In this document: in pieces, positions 44,257 through 54,020 of the stretch
Layout of the letters: each line of letters begins with the position of its first letter
How positions within the stretch are numbered: the first letter of the stretch is position 1
Source of the DNA: CAVYXZ01 sp965223835
GTDB lineage: Bacteria > Chloroflexota > Anaerolineae > Aggregatilineales > Phototrophicaceae
DNA: 64,000 nucleotides
Assembly (NCBI GenBank): GCA_965223835.1
Contig: CBDCXQ010000001.1
Location: 2,728,001 to 2,792,000 of the forward strand
Direction: 5' to 3'
Notes under the pieces: generated by a model
What the model saw: the letters and a program-made list of their open reading frames with translations, nothing else
Databases searched by the model: none
Told to the model about the DNA's origin: nothing
Program-made: the position numbers and the translations under genes

Positions 44257-45326
44257 GCTCCACCGACCTCAGTACCCAGTTTAACGCGGTCATGCTGCCG
44301 CTCCATCTCAACCAGTGCCGCCTCAACCTCAATACCAAATAGTCGCCGACGGAAGATTACTGCCACCAGCAACCCAACCAGAACCCGGAACCATTTATGC
44401 AAGAAGCCTTCAATCACGGCTGCCGTCGCCGCAACACCCACCGTTACCAGTGGATTAAACGGTGCAACAATGATAGCTAGCATCGCACTCACTGAAATCT
44501 CCGTGATACCGGCTCCATTGGGTACGCCACTTAACGCGCCAATAGCCGATGCCAGCCCGACAATCACCATCGACTGTAACAACAACAGCCAGGTAATTTC
44601 GAGACCAAACCCGGATAAAATAATTGCGAATCCGACCGCGTCTAGCGCCGATGCGACCATGCCAAAAGCGGTGGCGGGAATGACATGCTTGAGCTTGAAA
44701 ATTTCATAACTGCTTTCATAAAAATTCACCAACCATTGATGCAACCGCCGAATCAGCGGCAGTTGGGCAATAACCCCTAGTCCTAAATAGGCCAGGGGGC
44801 GAATCTGCACAGCAATTAGGCCCGCCACCAGCAATGCAGTAGAGAGATAAATCAGTGAGCGATAATCGCCCAGGTTGATTTGTTCGCCTGCTACCAGCAA
44901 CGCCAGAAAGGAAAGGATGATTACCGCCAGCCCATCGACAACCCGTTCAGCAATGACTACCGGCGCACTGGTTGCAATCGGCACGCCGGTCTTCGTCTTG
45001 AGGATAACCGTTTTCAACATCTCGGCGACTTTGCCTGGGGAGACCGCCATCGTAAAGCCGGAGACGAATAGAATAGCGCTGTCAAACCGGCTGATCTTAT
45101 CCTGGGCGTTGATGACACCCAGAAAATAGTGCCACTCCAGAAAGCGGAAAATCCAGGATACAAATTTCTGCAAAATCACCGGAAAAATCAAAATCCAGGG
45201 ATAGTTGCGCATCTGCGCCAGTAAATCATTGGTCAAACCCTCAGCATCCGCAAATAGCAACAGGCCCAGGTAGATCACAAAGCCGATGGCGAACCCCGCC
45301 AGGATGCGATTTCGATATTTCCGCAT
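44253..45326 (-). CDS. UPF0104/LPG-synthetase-transmembrane-like membrane protein
   Basis: The 357-residue protein has about eight membrane helices. FRFLEWHYFLG, MAVSPGKVAEMLKTVILKTKTG, VVIAERVVDGLAV and GALSGVPNGAGITEISVSAML form the set seen in the lysylphosphatidylglycerol synthase membrane domain, without the C-terminal aminoacyl transferase. Such proteins are thought to flip or handle lipids. First gene of a two-gene unit with the PHP protein. Confidence 0.87.
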   Translation of the reverse strand: MRKYRNRILAGFAIGFVIYLGLLLFADAEGLTNDLLAQMRNYPWILIFPVILQKFVSWIFRFLEWHYFLGVINAQDKISRFDSAILFVSGFTMAVSPGKVAEMLKTVILKTKTGVPIATSAPVVIAERVVDGLAVIILSFLALLVAGEQINLGDYRSLIYLSTALLVAGLIAVQIRPLAYLGLGVIAQLPLIRRLHQWLVNFYESSYEIFKLKHVIPATAFGMVASALDAVGFAIILSGFGLEITWLLLLQSMVIVGLASAIGALSGVPNGAGITEISVSAMLAIIVAPFNPLVTVGVAATAAVIEGFLHKWFRVLVGLLVAVIFRRRLFGIEVEAALVEMERQHDRVKLGTEVGGA

Positions 45327-45440
45327 TGATGAGTGTCTCCTAAGAATCGGTACGCATTGTTCCCACTATAAGCCCGAATTCGTTGCACAAAGCTAAACAT
45401 TCTAACAGCCTCGCCTATCGCTATCCAGACTGCTTACGGC

Positions 45441-45492
45441 TATAATGCGGTGGGCAATCGTAAGTTAAAGCACAGGCAATATCGTCTATAAT
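45441..45492 (+). promoter_or_regulatory. Tandem TATAATGCGG boxes before the C39/TPR gene
   Basis: TATAATGCGG occurs at 45441-45450 and again at 45487-45496, 46 bases apart, in the 216-base divergent gap. Good -35 boxes are not visible for either. GGAG at 45529-45532 is the ribosome site of the gene at 45543. Confidence 0.5.
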
Positions 45493-45542
45493 GCGGCACA
45501 TTCAGAACCTTTATTGTAAGTGGTGGTTGGAGAATCTTTCGT

Positions 45543-46988
45543 ATGTCTGAACAACATCAGGAATTTCAACAGCAACCGGCGGGTGTCTCACCGCCGCCGC
45601 GGCTACTGCTGTGGGCAGTGGTCGGGCTATTCCTGCTGGGCATTGTCGGTACCGTCGGCGCGATCTTTGTTTTCCGCAGCGTGCTGGTGCCGGGACAACA
45701 GCAACGCATTATCGACCAGGTGCCGTTTATGCGCGCTTTTCTGCCACCCACACCACAGGGAGGCACCCTACCCACAGCGGTACCAGTTGAGGGCGGCATT
45801 TCACCTGATGACTTACTCGCCGGACCTTTGGGCGCACCTACCGCAACAGCAGTTGAGGCAACAGAAGCTGCACTCGCGGTACAGGTCGAACCGACCATAA
45901 CCTTCACACCGACGCCACGCCCAACTCAGACACCAACCCTGACCGCTACGCTAATGCCCGCTACCGAAATCGCAACGCAACCGCCAACGGCCCAAACCGT
46001 TGCCATCAGTCAGCCCGGTGTTCAGGTGCCACAGTTACCGGCGGCGGCGCGTATGTTTGGTTTTTCCTATTTTAAGCAAAGCTGGAACAATTGTGGTCCG
46101 GCGAATCTGACAATGGCCCTGAGTTATTATGGTTGGAATCGAGACCAGAGTTTTGCGCAAAACCTGCTCAAACCTGACCGTGAGGATAAAAATGTCAGCC
46201 CGCATGAATTGGTAGCGTTTGTCAACGAACAGACCCAGCTACGCGCCATCACTCGCATGGGTGGTGACTTGGAAATGCTCAAAGCGTTCGTCGCTGCACA
46301 AATTCCGGTTATTGTCGAAACGGGTTATATGCCGGAAGGCTCCGACTGGTTAGGACATTATCAGACGGTTGTGGCTTATGATGATCTGACAGACAACTTC
46401 TACGTTTACGACAGTTGGCTGGGCAATGGTGCGAACGGCGAAGGATTGGCAGAATCGTTTGCCGACCTGGATCGCAACTGGCATCATTTCAACCGTACTT
46501 TTATCGCCATTTATGAACCAGTTCGGGAAGCAGAGGTGCGTGCCATCCTGGGCGAACGAGCCGACCCCAATCGTGCGGCTGAAATAGCGCTGGATGTCGC
46601 CCGGTCGGAGGCCCGAGCCAATCCTTTAGATGCCTTTGCCTGGTTCAATATGGGCACATCATATACTCGCCTGGGACAATATGAGGAAGCAGCGGCGGCG
46701 TTCGATCAAGCGCGGCGCGAAGGCTCCCTGCCCTGGCGTATGACGTGGTATCAGTTTGGTCCCTTCGAGGCTTATTTCAACACGGGTCGCTATGACGATG
46801 TGTTGGCGTTGGTGGAGGTCAATCTGACCAACGGTGCACAGTATGTCGAGGAAACTCACTATTGGCAAGGGCGTGTGTTCGAAGTACGCGGCAATGTCGC
46901 TGGAGCACGCAGCGCATTCAGCCGGGCACTGCAACATAATTATCTTTACGAAGACGCCCGCACAGCCCTTGATGCGCTCAACGCCTGA
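45543..46988 (+). CDS. Membrane-anchored C39-like cysteine peptidase with TPR repeats
   Basis: The 481-residue protein has a membrane helix (about 20-45) and a long Thr/Pro-rich spacer (about 65-160). A C39-like papain-fold domain (about 168-320) has catalytic Cys184 in NNCGPANL, His272 in GHYQTVVAYDD and Asp290 in FYVYDSW. Tetratricopeptide repeats follow (about 340-475; AWFNMGTSYTRLGQYEEAAA). The active domain lies outside the membrane. A target is not visible; processing or cross-link cleavage of surface proteins is possible. It heads a run that continues with murJ. Confidence 0.85.
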   Translation: MSEQHQEFQQQPAGVSPPPRLLLWAVVGLFLLGIVGTVGAIFVFRSVLVPGQQQRIIDQVPFMRAFLPPTPQGGTLPTAVPVEGGISPDDLLAGPLGAPTATAVEATEAALAVQVEPTITFTPTPRPTQTPTLTATLMPATEIATQPPTAQTVAISQPGVQVPQLPAAARMFGFSYFKQSWNNCGPANLTMALSYYGWNRDQSFAQNLLKPDREDKNVSPHELVAFVNEQTQLRAITRMGGDLEMLKAFVAAQIPVIVETGYMPEGSDWLGHYQTVVAYDDLTDNFYVYDSWLGNGANGEGLAESFADLDRNWHHFNRTFIAIYEPVREAEVRAILGERADPNRAAEIALDVARSEARANPLDAFAWFNMGTSYTRLGQYEEAAAAFDQARREGSLPWRMTWYQFGPFEAYFNTGRYDDVLALVEVNLTNGAQYVEETHYWQGRVFEVRGNVAGARSAFSRALQHNYLYEDARTALDALNA

Positions 46989-47041
46989 TGAGCACAACCT
47001 TAAACCACATTAGCGCCGGGTCAGCTATTTAGGAGACTTGT

Positions 47042-48712
47042 TTGGATACGCTCAAAGACCAAAATGTGGCGACCCGCAATCGCCAGATCGCCCGTTCAAC
47101 GCTGGTGGTGATGATCGCCTTTGGGATTGCTAAAGCGATCAGTCTGGCCCAAACCGTCATCATCGCCCAGGTCTTTGGCCTCAGCCAGGAATGGGATGCT
47201 TTTGTGGCCGCCAATAGCATCCCGGAACTCATCTTTACCCTGATTGCCGGCGGCGCTTTGGCCCATGCGTTTATTCCGATTTTCAGCGGTTTTCTGGCAC
47301 GGGGAGATCAAGATGGTGCCTGGCGCACCGCGACTCATGTGATTAACACCATTTTCATGGCAACTCTTACTGCCAGCATCATCGCATTTCTCAGCGCACC
47401 CTGGCTGGTTGCTACCGTTGTTGCCCCGGGCTTTGACGCGACCGCCCAGGCCCAGACGGTTGAGTTGATGCGGATCTTGCTGTTGACGACGCTGATATTC
47501 TCCGTAAGCGGTATTACCATGGGCATCCTGCAAAGCCACAATCACTTTTTGCTCCCAGCGTTAGCGCCTATCATGTTTGATGTTGGTATTCTCGTCGGTG
47601 TCATCTTTTTGATAGCACCGTTTGGCGTGAATGGTATTGCATTTGGAGCTGTGTTGGGGGCCGCCTTACATCTTGGGATTCAAGTGCCTGGTCTGGTACG
47701 ATTTCGCGCCCGCTGGTGGCCGGAGCCAGGCTGGCGCGATCCAACCCTGTGGCGCATTATCCGGCTGATGCTGCCGCGTATTGTCGGTTTGGGTGTTTTC
47801 AGCCTCAATTTTATTGTGATGAACAACATTGCGTCGCGGCTTGGTCCCGGCTCGGTCAGTGCTCTAAGCTGGGGCTGGCGACTAATGCAGATTCCACAAA
47901 CGCTGGTGGGCACGGCGATGGGCACGGTTATCTTTCCAACACTCGCCGCTCTCAGCGAATTGGGCGACAGTGAAGGCAAACGCGATGCAATGTCGGGTGC
48001 GCTGCGCTTTATCATGATCGCGAGTATTCCGGCAGCGATTGGACTGATCGTCATCGGTCAACCACTCGTGCGCTTACTTGAGCGCGGTGCCTTTGATGCG
48101 TCGGCGTCGGCATTAGTGTTTAGCACCTTGCAATTTTTTGCGCTTGGTCTTGTCGTGCATTCCGCGCTGGAAGTGGTCGCCCGCAGTTTTTACGCCGATA
48201 AAGATACGCTAACACCCCTGTGGGCGGCGCTGGGTGGTGCAACCATCAACCTCATTGGCTCATTTGTTTTCAGTAATGTGAGCGCGGTTGAGGCCAATAG
48301 CTTCGCCAACCTGGTAGCAACACAATACGCTATGTTTGGTCTACAACCTGTCATGGGCAATGTCGCGGGATTGGCGCTGGCGAATTCGCTGGGAGTCGCA
48401 TTTGAAGTCATTTCCTTGCTGTTTGTGTTACGTCGCCGCTGGCAGGGCATCAATGGTGACAAGCTGGCCCGTACAACGCTTAAAACACTGGTAGCCAGCC
48501 TCGGCATGGCATTGGTAATCGTCCTATTCGATCTGATCTGGACCGGGTTGGGCCTGGCTCAGCGGGGACTAGCTTTTAATATTGCGCAGGTAGGCGTGGA
48601 AGCCCTGGTCGGGGGCGCTGTTTTTGTCGGAATTGCCCTGCTGTTACGGATGGAAGAATTGGGTTCGCTCCTCGGCCTGTTGCGGCAACAGTGGCAAAGA
48701 GAGGCAGTATGA
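47042..48712 (+). CDS. murJ: MurJ/MviN lipid II flippase
   Basis: The 556-residue MOP-superfamily protein has about 14 membrane segments. ARSTLVVMIAFGIAKAISLA at the start, FGLSQEWDAFVAANSIPELI and PIFSGFLARGDQDGAWR are typical of MurJ. It should move lipid II across the membrane for wall synthesis. The start is TTG at 47042 with AGGAG 5 bases upstream; the first in-frame ATG would remove part of helix 1. The stop overlaps the next ATG (ATGA). Confidence 0.92.
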   Translation: MDTLKDQNVATRNRQIARSTLVVMIAFGIAKAISLAQTVIIAQVFGLSQEWDAFVAANSIPELIFTLIAGGALAHAFIPIFSGFLARGDQDGAWRTATHVINTIFMATLTASIIAFLSAPWLVATVVAPGFDATAQAQTVELMRILLLTTLIFSVSGITMGILQSHNHFLLPALAPIMFDVGILVGVIFLIAPFGVNGIAFGAVLGAALHLGIQVPGLVRFRARWWPEPGWRDPTLWRIIRLMLPRIVGLGVFSLNFIVMNNIASRLGPGSVSALSWGWRLMQIPQTLVGTAMGTVIFPTLAALSELGDSEGKRDAMSGALRFIMIASIPAAIGLIVIGQPLVRLLERGAFDASASALVFSTLQFFALGLVVHSALEVVARSFYADKDTLTPLWAALGGATINLIGSFVFSNVSAVEANSFANLVATQYAMFGLQPVMGNVAGLALANSLGVAFEVISLLFVLRRRWQGINGDKLARTTLKTLVASLGMALVIVLFDLIWTGLGLAQRGLAFNIAQVGVEALVGGAVFVGIALLLRMEELGSLLGLLRQQWQREAV

Positions 48713-49362
48713 CGATTGAAATCAAGCGGCTCACCATGGGAATCGCAGCAACAAATTGCTACATCGTTGGTGACACTGAAACGAATGAAGCGGTGCTCAT
48801 TGATCCAGTCGATGATGCCACTCTACTTCACGAAACCGCTCAGGCTGCCGGTTGGCAGATCAAACTAATACTGGCGACTCATGGACATTACGACCACATC
48901 CTCGCCAGTCAAGAATTGAAATCGCTCACAGACGCACCTTTCTACCTTCACCAGAACGCACCCCAGGTCAGTCAACCAGATCAGTTGACTCGTCAATTAT
49001 TGCAACTCTTCCCGCCCTGTCCTGAGCCAGATCATCTGATCGGTGATGAATCGGAAACGATCAAGCTCGGTGCAATTGAATTCGAAACGCGCTACACACC
49101 CGGTCATGCCCCCGGCCACGTCTGCTTTTTCCTGCGCGAACAACAGATACTTTTTGGCGGTGATTGTCTATTCGCCGGCAGCATTGGCCGCACCGACCTG
49201 CCTTTTTGTGACTATCACACCCTGATGAAATCGATTTTCACCCAGATAATCCCATTGGGTGCTGGTGTTCAAGTATTGCCCGGTCATATGGGCGTGACCA
49301 CAATTGAGCAGGAAACTAAACACAATCCATTTCTTCTTGACTATGCGAACCAAAACCTCTAG
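48709..49362 (+). CDS. Metallo-beta-lactamase-fold hydrolase, glyoxalase II-like
   Basis: The 217-residue protein has ATHGHYDHI (His58, His60, Asp62, His63), YTPGHAPGHVCFFL, GGDCLFAGSIGRTDLP and LPGHMGVTT. The binuclear metal site is complete. The spacing resembles small glyoxalase II-type thioesterases, but the substrate is not assigned. Overlaps murJ by 4 bases. Confidence 0.9.
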   Translation: MTIEIKRLTMGIAATNCYIVGDTETNEAVLIDPVDDATLLHETAQAAGWQIKLILATHGHYDHILASQELKSLTDAPFYLHQNAPQVSQPDQLTRQLLQLFPPCPEPDHLIGDESETIKLGAIEFETRYTPGHAPGHVCFFLREQQILFGGDCLFAGSIGRTDLPFCDYHTLMKSIFTQIIPLGAGVQVLPGHMGVTTIEQETKHNPFLLDYANQNL

Positions 49363-49419
49363 ATACATGCTTTACGTCAAGACGCTTTCACGGTATCCTC
49401 AGATTAAGGGAGTCTGGTG

Positions 49420-49923
49420 ATGCCAATCTTTAATCAATATTCCTATATTCTGATTAGCCTGGCAGTCGTGCTCGTGAGCATAATGCTGCTGTGGCGCTAC
49501 GCGGTTGACCGGCGAATAATCGCAGCAGCAGCGATTAGTTTCGTGGCACTGAGTTTCACCGGCTATCTCCTGTTGCGTCCCGGCAGCAGCGATGTTGATT
49601 CCGTCAGGCAAGCACAGGTTACCCTACAGAATGGGAAACCCACCTTCCTTGAATTTTTCAGCAATTATTGTGCCGGGTGTCTCGCCTTACGTCCGCGCGT
49701 TGACCTGATTGCTGCTGAAATTGAGGATGAGTACAATATCCTGCGTATTGACATTCATACGGACTTTGGTCGCGAATTGCGCCAGAATTTCCGATTTACC
49801 TATACGCCTGAATTTATACTATTCGACAATACCGGACAGGAAGTGTGGCGCGATCACACGGTCCCACCGCTGGCACAAATTCAGGCTCTGGCACCAAACC
49901 TCGAAGGGCTTGCTGCCGGCTGA
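49420..49923 (+). CDS. Membrane-anchored thioredoxin-like protein
   Basis: The 167-residue protein has two N-terminal membrane segments (about 8-26 and 33-52) and a thioredoxin fold (about 65-165) with the redox pair CAGC (Cys84, Cys87) after LEFFSNY, and cis-Pro in YTPEFILFD. It probably reduces or oxidises exported proteins. AGGGAG lies 7 bases before ATG 49420. Its stop overlaps the next ATG. Confidence 0.88.
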   Translation: MPIFNQYSYILISLAVVLVSIMLLWRYAVDRRIIAAAAISFVALSFTGYLLLRPGSSDVDSVRQAQVTLQNGKPTFLEFFSNYCAGCLALRPRVDLIAAEIEDEYNILRIDIHTDFGRELRQNFRFTYTPEFILFDNTGQEVWRDHTVPPLAQIQALAPNLEGLAAG

Positions 49924-50852
49924 TGCACATTTTGCTGCTTTTTCTGGACGGGGTGGGCCTCGGTGCCGACGACCCCAGTCATAATCCGTTTGTAACTGCC
50001 GATACCCCCACCCTCTGGCAACTGGCAAACGACCAACCCTGGTTACAGAGCACAGGCCGCCAGCATACTGACCGTGCCCTCTTTATCCCGACGGACCCGC
50101 GTCTGGGCGTGCCTGGCAGACCGCAGAGTGGCACCGGCCAGGCCACCATCCTCACCGGGAAAAATATTCCACAGATGGTCGGCGAGCATTATGGCCCCAA
50201 GCCCAATAAAGCGACACGGGATATTCTGGCGGAAGATAACTTCTTCAAGCAGGTCGTAGCACAAGGAAAAACGGCTGCACTACTCGAAGCCTACCCCCCA
50301 CCCTGGCATCGAGCCATTAATCGCGGCAAACGCTTACGGTCCAGCTATCAACAGGCAGTCCACGAAGCCGGGCTACCAACATTCGATGAACAGGCCATCT
50401 ATGCCGAGACCGCGCTGGCAGGTGACTGGACCGGCCAAGGTTGGCGGGATCAACTTGGCTATACCGATACGCCAGTCTACACTCCCTATGAGGCGGGTCA
50501 AAAACTGGTTGCGCTATCCCGCCACTACGACTTTGCGTTTCACTCTCATTGGTTTACGGATATTATCGGACATCGCGGTCCACTGGAACAAGGTATCGCG
50601 TTACTCGAATTATTTGATGGTGTCATGTCTGGTGTGCTTGAAGCCTGGGATGACCGTGAGGGACTGGTAATCGTTACCAGCGATCATGGTAATTTTGAGG
50701 ACCTGAGCACCCGCAAACACACTGAAAATGATGTTCCCACTGTCATTATCGGCGCGCGCAAAAACGACTTTGCTGATGGTTTCCATACATTGGCGGACAT
50801 TGTGCCAAACATGGCTCGACTGCTATTCGCTGATAGACTCCCCACACCGTAA
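49923..50852 (+). CDS. Alkaline-phosphatase-superfamily metalloenzyme
   Basis: A 309-residue member of the phosphopentomutase/cofactor-independent phosphoglycerate mutase fold. LLFLDGVGLGADDPSHNPF (metal Asp9) is at the N-terminus, GTGQATILTGKN in the middle, and VIVTSDHGNFEDLS with the second metal site near the C-terminus. It is shorter than iPGM (about 510 residues) because the inserted phosphatase domain is absent. The reaction is unknown. Starts on the stop codon of the thioredoxin-like gene (TGATG). Confidence 0.85.
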   Translation: MHILLLFLDGVGLGADDPSHNPFVTADTPTLWQLANDQPWLQSTGRQHTDRALFIPTDPRLGVPGRPQSGTGQATILTGKNIPQMVGEHYGPKPNKATRDILAEDNFFKQVVAQGKTAALLEAYPPPWHRAINRGKRLRSSYQQAVHEAGLPTFDEQAIYAETALAGDWTGQGWRDQLGYTDTPVYTPYEAGQKLVALSRHYDFAFHSHWFTDIIGHRGPLEQGIALLELFDGVMSGVLEAWDDREGLVIVTSDHGNFEDLSTRKHTENDVPTVIIGARKNDFADGFHTLADIVPNMARLLFADRLPTP

Positions 50853-51010
50853 TTACCAATATTCATTATTTACACCTGCCAGAAGCGGTTTCATTGCACT
50901 TTCAAATCTTCACGTTTATTATCAACCACAGTTCACTCCCGACCCATCAACAAGATCGGATTTATGTCAACGGCAGGAACTGCACTCGCTGCTCACACCT
51001 GGAGAAACCG

Positions 51011-52096
51011 ATGTCGCCCGATACACCACCTATCAACCTGCTGGATTATAAACAGCTTGCCCACAAAAAACTTTCGAAAATGGCCTACGATTATTATGCG
51101 GGCGGTGCTGATAATGCTGTCACATTACATGAGAATCTGATTGCCTACGACCAGCTTCGGTTGTATCCGCACGTTCTGGTTGATGTCAGCCAACGATCAA
51201 CAGCGACAACCGTGCTGGGCCAAAAAATCCCCGCTCCAATTGTGATTGCACCGATGGCTCTGGCGGGCATGGCCCATCCTGACGCGGAACTGGCAACGGT
51301 ACAGCGCACCAACGGTATCCCATTTTGCGTCAGCACCATGAGTAGTCGATCAATCGAGGAAATTGCAGCCACAACCCAGTCACCATTATGGTTTCAGTTA
51401 TATGTCTTTCGTGACCGAAGCATTACCCAATCACTGGTGCAACGGGCTGAGGCCAACGGTTATCAGGCTTTGGTATTAACAGTAGACACGCCGGTTCGAG
51501 GCAATCGGGAGCGCGATCAGCGCAACCGCTTCAAATTACCGCCCGGTGTAACCCTTAAAAATTTTGCGGGCTTAGATTTACAGCACGTGCCAGACCAAGA
51601 AAATGATTCTGCAATTGCTGCTTACGCTCACAATCAATTGGAGCCAGCATTGAACTGGGCCGATGTCGATTGGCTGTGTTCACTTACCCGGTTGCCAGTC
51701 ATCATCAAAGGTATCTTGCGGGCTGATGATGCACTACGGGCTTACGATTATGGTGCCCAGGGGATTGTGGTTTCCAATCATGGTGGCCGCCAGCTTGATA
51801 CTGTTCCAGCAACCATTGATGTGTTACCTCATATCGCTGTCGCCGTTGGCGATAAAATCGAACTGCTGGTAGATGGCGGCATTCGGCGCGGCACCGATAT
51901 TCTCAAGGCGCTGGCATTGGGTGCCAGAGCAGTGATGGTCGGGCGACCGATCATGTGGGGATTGGCGGTGGATGGAGCCGCCGGGGTGCAACATGTGTTA
52001 GAAATCCTGTGCACCGAGTTTGATTCGGCACTGGCGTTGTGCGGCTGCACCTCAGTTGCCGATATTACACCTGATCTCATCTGGAAAGGCTCATGA
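51011..52096 (+). CDS. FMN-dependent alpha-hydroxy-acid dehydrogenase/oxidase
   Basis: The 361-residue TIM barrel starts with NLLDYKQLAHKKLSKMAYDYYAGG in pieces, then PAPIVIAPMALAGMAHPDAE. YVFRDR, LVLTVDTPVRGNRERD, VIIKGILRADDA, the catalytic SNHGGRQLD (His257) and LLVDGGIRRGTDILKAL follow. It oxidises a 2-hydroxy acid such as lactate or glycolate. ATG 51011 has GGAG 6 bases upstream; the frame is open further upstream but that part is not conserved. The 158-base gap before it shows no clear promoter. Confidence 0.92.
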   Translation: MSPDTPPINLLDYKQLAHKKLSKMAYDYYAGGADNAVTLHENLIAYDQLRLYPHVLVDVSQRSTATTVLGQKIPAPIVIAPMALAGMAHPDAELATVQRTNGIPFCVSTMSSRSIEEIAATTQSPLWFQLYVFRDRSITQSLVQRAEANGYQALVLTVDTPVRGNRERDQRNRFKLPPGVTLKNFAGLDLQHVPDQENDSAIAAYAHNQLEPALNWADVDWLCSLTRLPVIIKGILRADDALRAYDYGAQGIVVSNHGGRQLDTVPATIDVLPHIAVAVGDKIELLVDGGIRRGTDILKALALGARAVMVGRPIMWGLAVDGAAGVQHVLEILCTEFDSALALCGCTSVADITPDLIWKGS

Positions 52097-52776
52097 TGAC
52101 TGATGCGCAGTATCATCGACTTGATTTCAACCGACTTAATCCTGAGGAACAACTTGAGCAGTCACGTTGGTTTTTGGGGCGGATTCGTCAGCGCCGCACG
52201 GTGCGTGATTTTTCAACTGAACCAGTACCCTATGAATTGATTGAGAATGCCGTGGCTGCCGCCGCGACTGCGCCCAGTGGAGCCAATCAACAACCCTGGA
52301 CGTTCGTGGTCGTCCGCGACCCGGCAATCAAACGCCAGATACGAGTTGCGGCTGAAGCTGAAGAACAAGAAAGTTATGCCAACCGCATGAGTCAGGAGTG
52401 GTTAGACGCACTGGCCCATCTTGGCACCGATTGGCAGAAGCCCCATCTGGAAGATGCACCCTATCTCATCATCGTATTCCGGCAATCTTATGGGCTTGAG
52501 AGCGATCAAACAACTGGCGAAAGTGTTAAAATCAAGCACTACTATAGCGAGGAGTCGGTAGGCATCGCGGTGGGAATTCTGCTCACCAGTCTACACCTGG
52601 CGGGACTCGCCACCCTGACGCACACGCCCAGTCCCATGAAATTCCTGAGTGAAATCCTTGATCGTCCGCCCAATGAACGAGCGTATGTGGTGATTCCGGT
52701 TGGGTTTCCAGCACCTGATGCCCAGGTTCCCGTCATCACCAAGAAACCGCTAAACGACGTGCTCGTTCAAGTATAA
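52093..52776 (+). CDS. Nitroreductase-family FMN protein, iodotyrosine-deiodinase-like
   Basis: The 227-residue flavoprotein has RRTVRDFSTEPVP and APSGANQQPWTFVVV for FMN binding, and YSEESVGIAVGILLTSLHLAG and VVIPVGFPA near the C-terminus. The SGANQQPW motif and the lid region resemble the IYD branch, whose bacterial members reduce halogenated aromatics. Substrate unknown. ATGA overlap with the dehydrogenase gene indicates coupled translation. Confidence 0.88.
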   Translation: MMTDAQYHRLDFNRLNPEEQLEQSRWFLGRIRQRRTVRDFSTEPVPYELIENAVAAAATAPSGANQQPWTFVVVRDPAIKRQIRVAAEAEEQESYANRMSQEWLDALAHLGTDWQKPHLEDAPYLIIVFRQSYGLESDQTTGESVKIKHYYSEESVGIAVGILLTSLHLAGLATLTHTPSPMKFLSEILDRPPNERAYVVIPVGFPAPDAQVPVITKKPLNDVLVQV

Positions 52777-52819
52777 GCGCTACCTTATACCAATTGTCAA
52801 CAACTGAGGATGGCTTCTC

Positions 52820-53998
52820 GTGACCTATACTTATGCGCAAGAAATCAGCTATGTCAAACGCTCGGTGCTACGAGAGTTGCTAAAGCATGCCGTTGATCCC
52901 GATATTATTTCTCTGGCAACCGGGCTACCGTCAAGTACGTTGCTGCCGGTTGAACAATTCAACGAATGCATCAACGCCGTGATAGCCCGTGACGGTGCGC
53001 GTGCGTTGCAATATAGCCCACAGTATCAGCCATTGCGCGAATGGCTCGCCGACTATATGAATCAACTAGGCGTAACCTGTTCTGCCGATAATATCCTCAT
53101 CACCAACGGTTGCCAACATAGTTTGACGTTATTATCGCGTTTGTTCTTAAACCCAGGTGAGACCGCCGTCATTGAGCAGGTCACGTTCATCGGTATTGAG
53201 CATGTTACCGGCGGACGCGGCGCAATCATTCGGCCCATTCCAACTAACCTCACAACGGGTGCTGATATGGAAGCACTTGAACGCGCCTTTGCGCAGGAAC
53301 CGCGTCCACGCTTGGCTGCCCTCATTCCCGACTTTCATAATCCATTGGGTATCAGCATCTCACCAGAAAAAAGACAGCGGGCGGCGGAACTTGCCAATGA
53401 GTATCATGTACCACTGATCGAGGATGACCCGTATTCGCCATTGCGATTTATCGGTCAGCGCCCGGCTCCCATCAAAGCGTATGACACCAGCGATTATGTG
53501 TTTTATCAGGGGTCTTTCTCCAAAATGCTGGCACCCGGCGTGCGCTGCGGCTGGATTGTTGCTCCCGCTAGTGTCGTCGCCGACCTGGCCCGACTACGCG
53601 AAGCCAATGACCTGGAAACATCAACATTGATGCAGCGGAGCATTCATGAGTTTCTTCAACGTGGTTGGCTAGCGCCACATCTTGAGGCCCTGAACGCCGC
53701 CAATCATACCCGATGCGACGTATTGTTGAGTGCGCTTGCTACTCATCTGGGTGACATCGCAACCTGGACCAAACCGAATGGGGGTCTCTTTGTTTGGGTG
53801 ACGCTGCCAGAGCAGATCAACACGCTCAATCTGGTTAAGGAAGCGATTGAAAATAAGGTGATTTTTATCCCTGGTGGCGAGTTCACCGTAGTGGAGGGTT
53901 ATGATAACACCATGCGCCTCAACTTTAGCAATGTCAGCGTCGAAGCTATTCCCGAAGGTATCCGACGCATTAATGAGGTCATACGAGCACATCTGTAA
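52820..53998 (+). CDS. PLP-dependent class I aminotransferase
   Basis: The 392-residue fold-type I enzyme has LATGLPSS near the N-terminus, LQYSPQYQPLREWLADYM, ILITNGCQHSLTLLSRLF and PDFHNPLG. The PLP lysine is Lys235 in GSFSKMLAPGVRCGW. It is most like 2-aminoadipate/aromatic aminotransferases of the MocR-related branch, without the DNA-binding domain. GTG start with GAGGA upstream. Convergent with the amidohydrolase that follows. Confidence 0.9.
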   Translation: MTYTYAQEISYVKRSVLRELLKHAVDPDIISLATGLPSSTLLPVEQFNECINAVIARDGARALQYSPQYQPLREWLADYMNQLGVTCSADNILITNGCQHSLTLLSRLFLNPGETAVIEQVTFIGIEHVTGGRGAIIRPIPTNLTTGADMEALERAFAQEPRPRLAALIPDFHNPLGISISPEKRQRAAELANEYHVPLIEDDPYSPLRFIGQRPAPIKAYDTSDYVFYQGSFSKMLAPGVRCGWIVAPASVVADLARLREANDLETSTLMQRSIHEFLQRGWLAPHLEALNAANHTRCDVLLSALATHLGDIATWTKPNGGLFVWVTLPEQINTLNLVKEAIENKVIFIPGGEFTVVEGYDNTMRLNFSNVSVEAIPEGIRRINEVIRAHL

Positions 53999-54020
53999 AT
54001 GTGATATCTTGCTTCTGTCG

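Noticed and set aside
45327..45542. tRNA or small RNA in the divergent gap
   Set aside because: No cloverleaf or T-loop motif; the gap is explained by tandem -10-like boxes and the ribosome site.
50853..51010. Riboswitch-like leader before the hydroxyacid dehydrogenase
   Set aside because: ATCGG and CCGAT could pair around the leader, but the enclosed sequence matches no riboswitch core I know.
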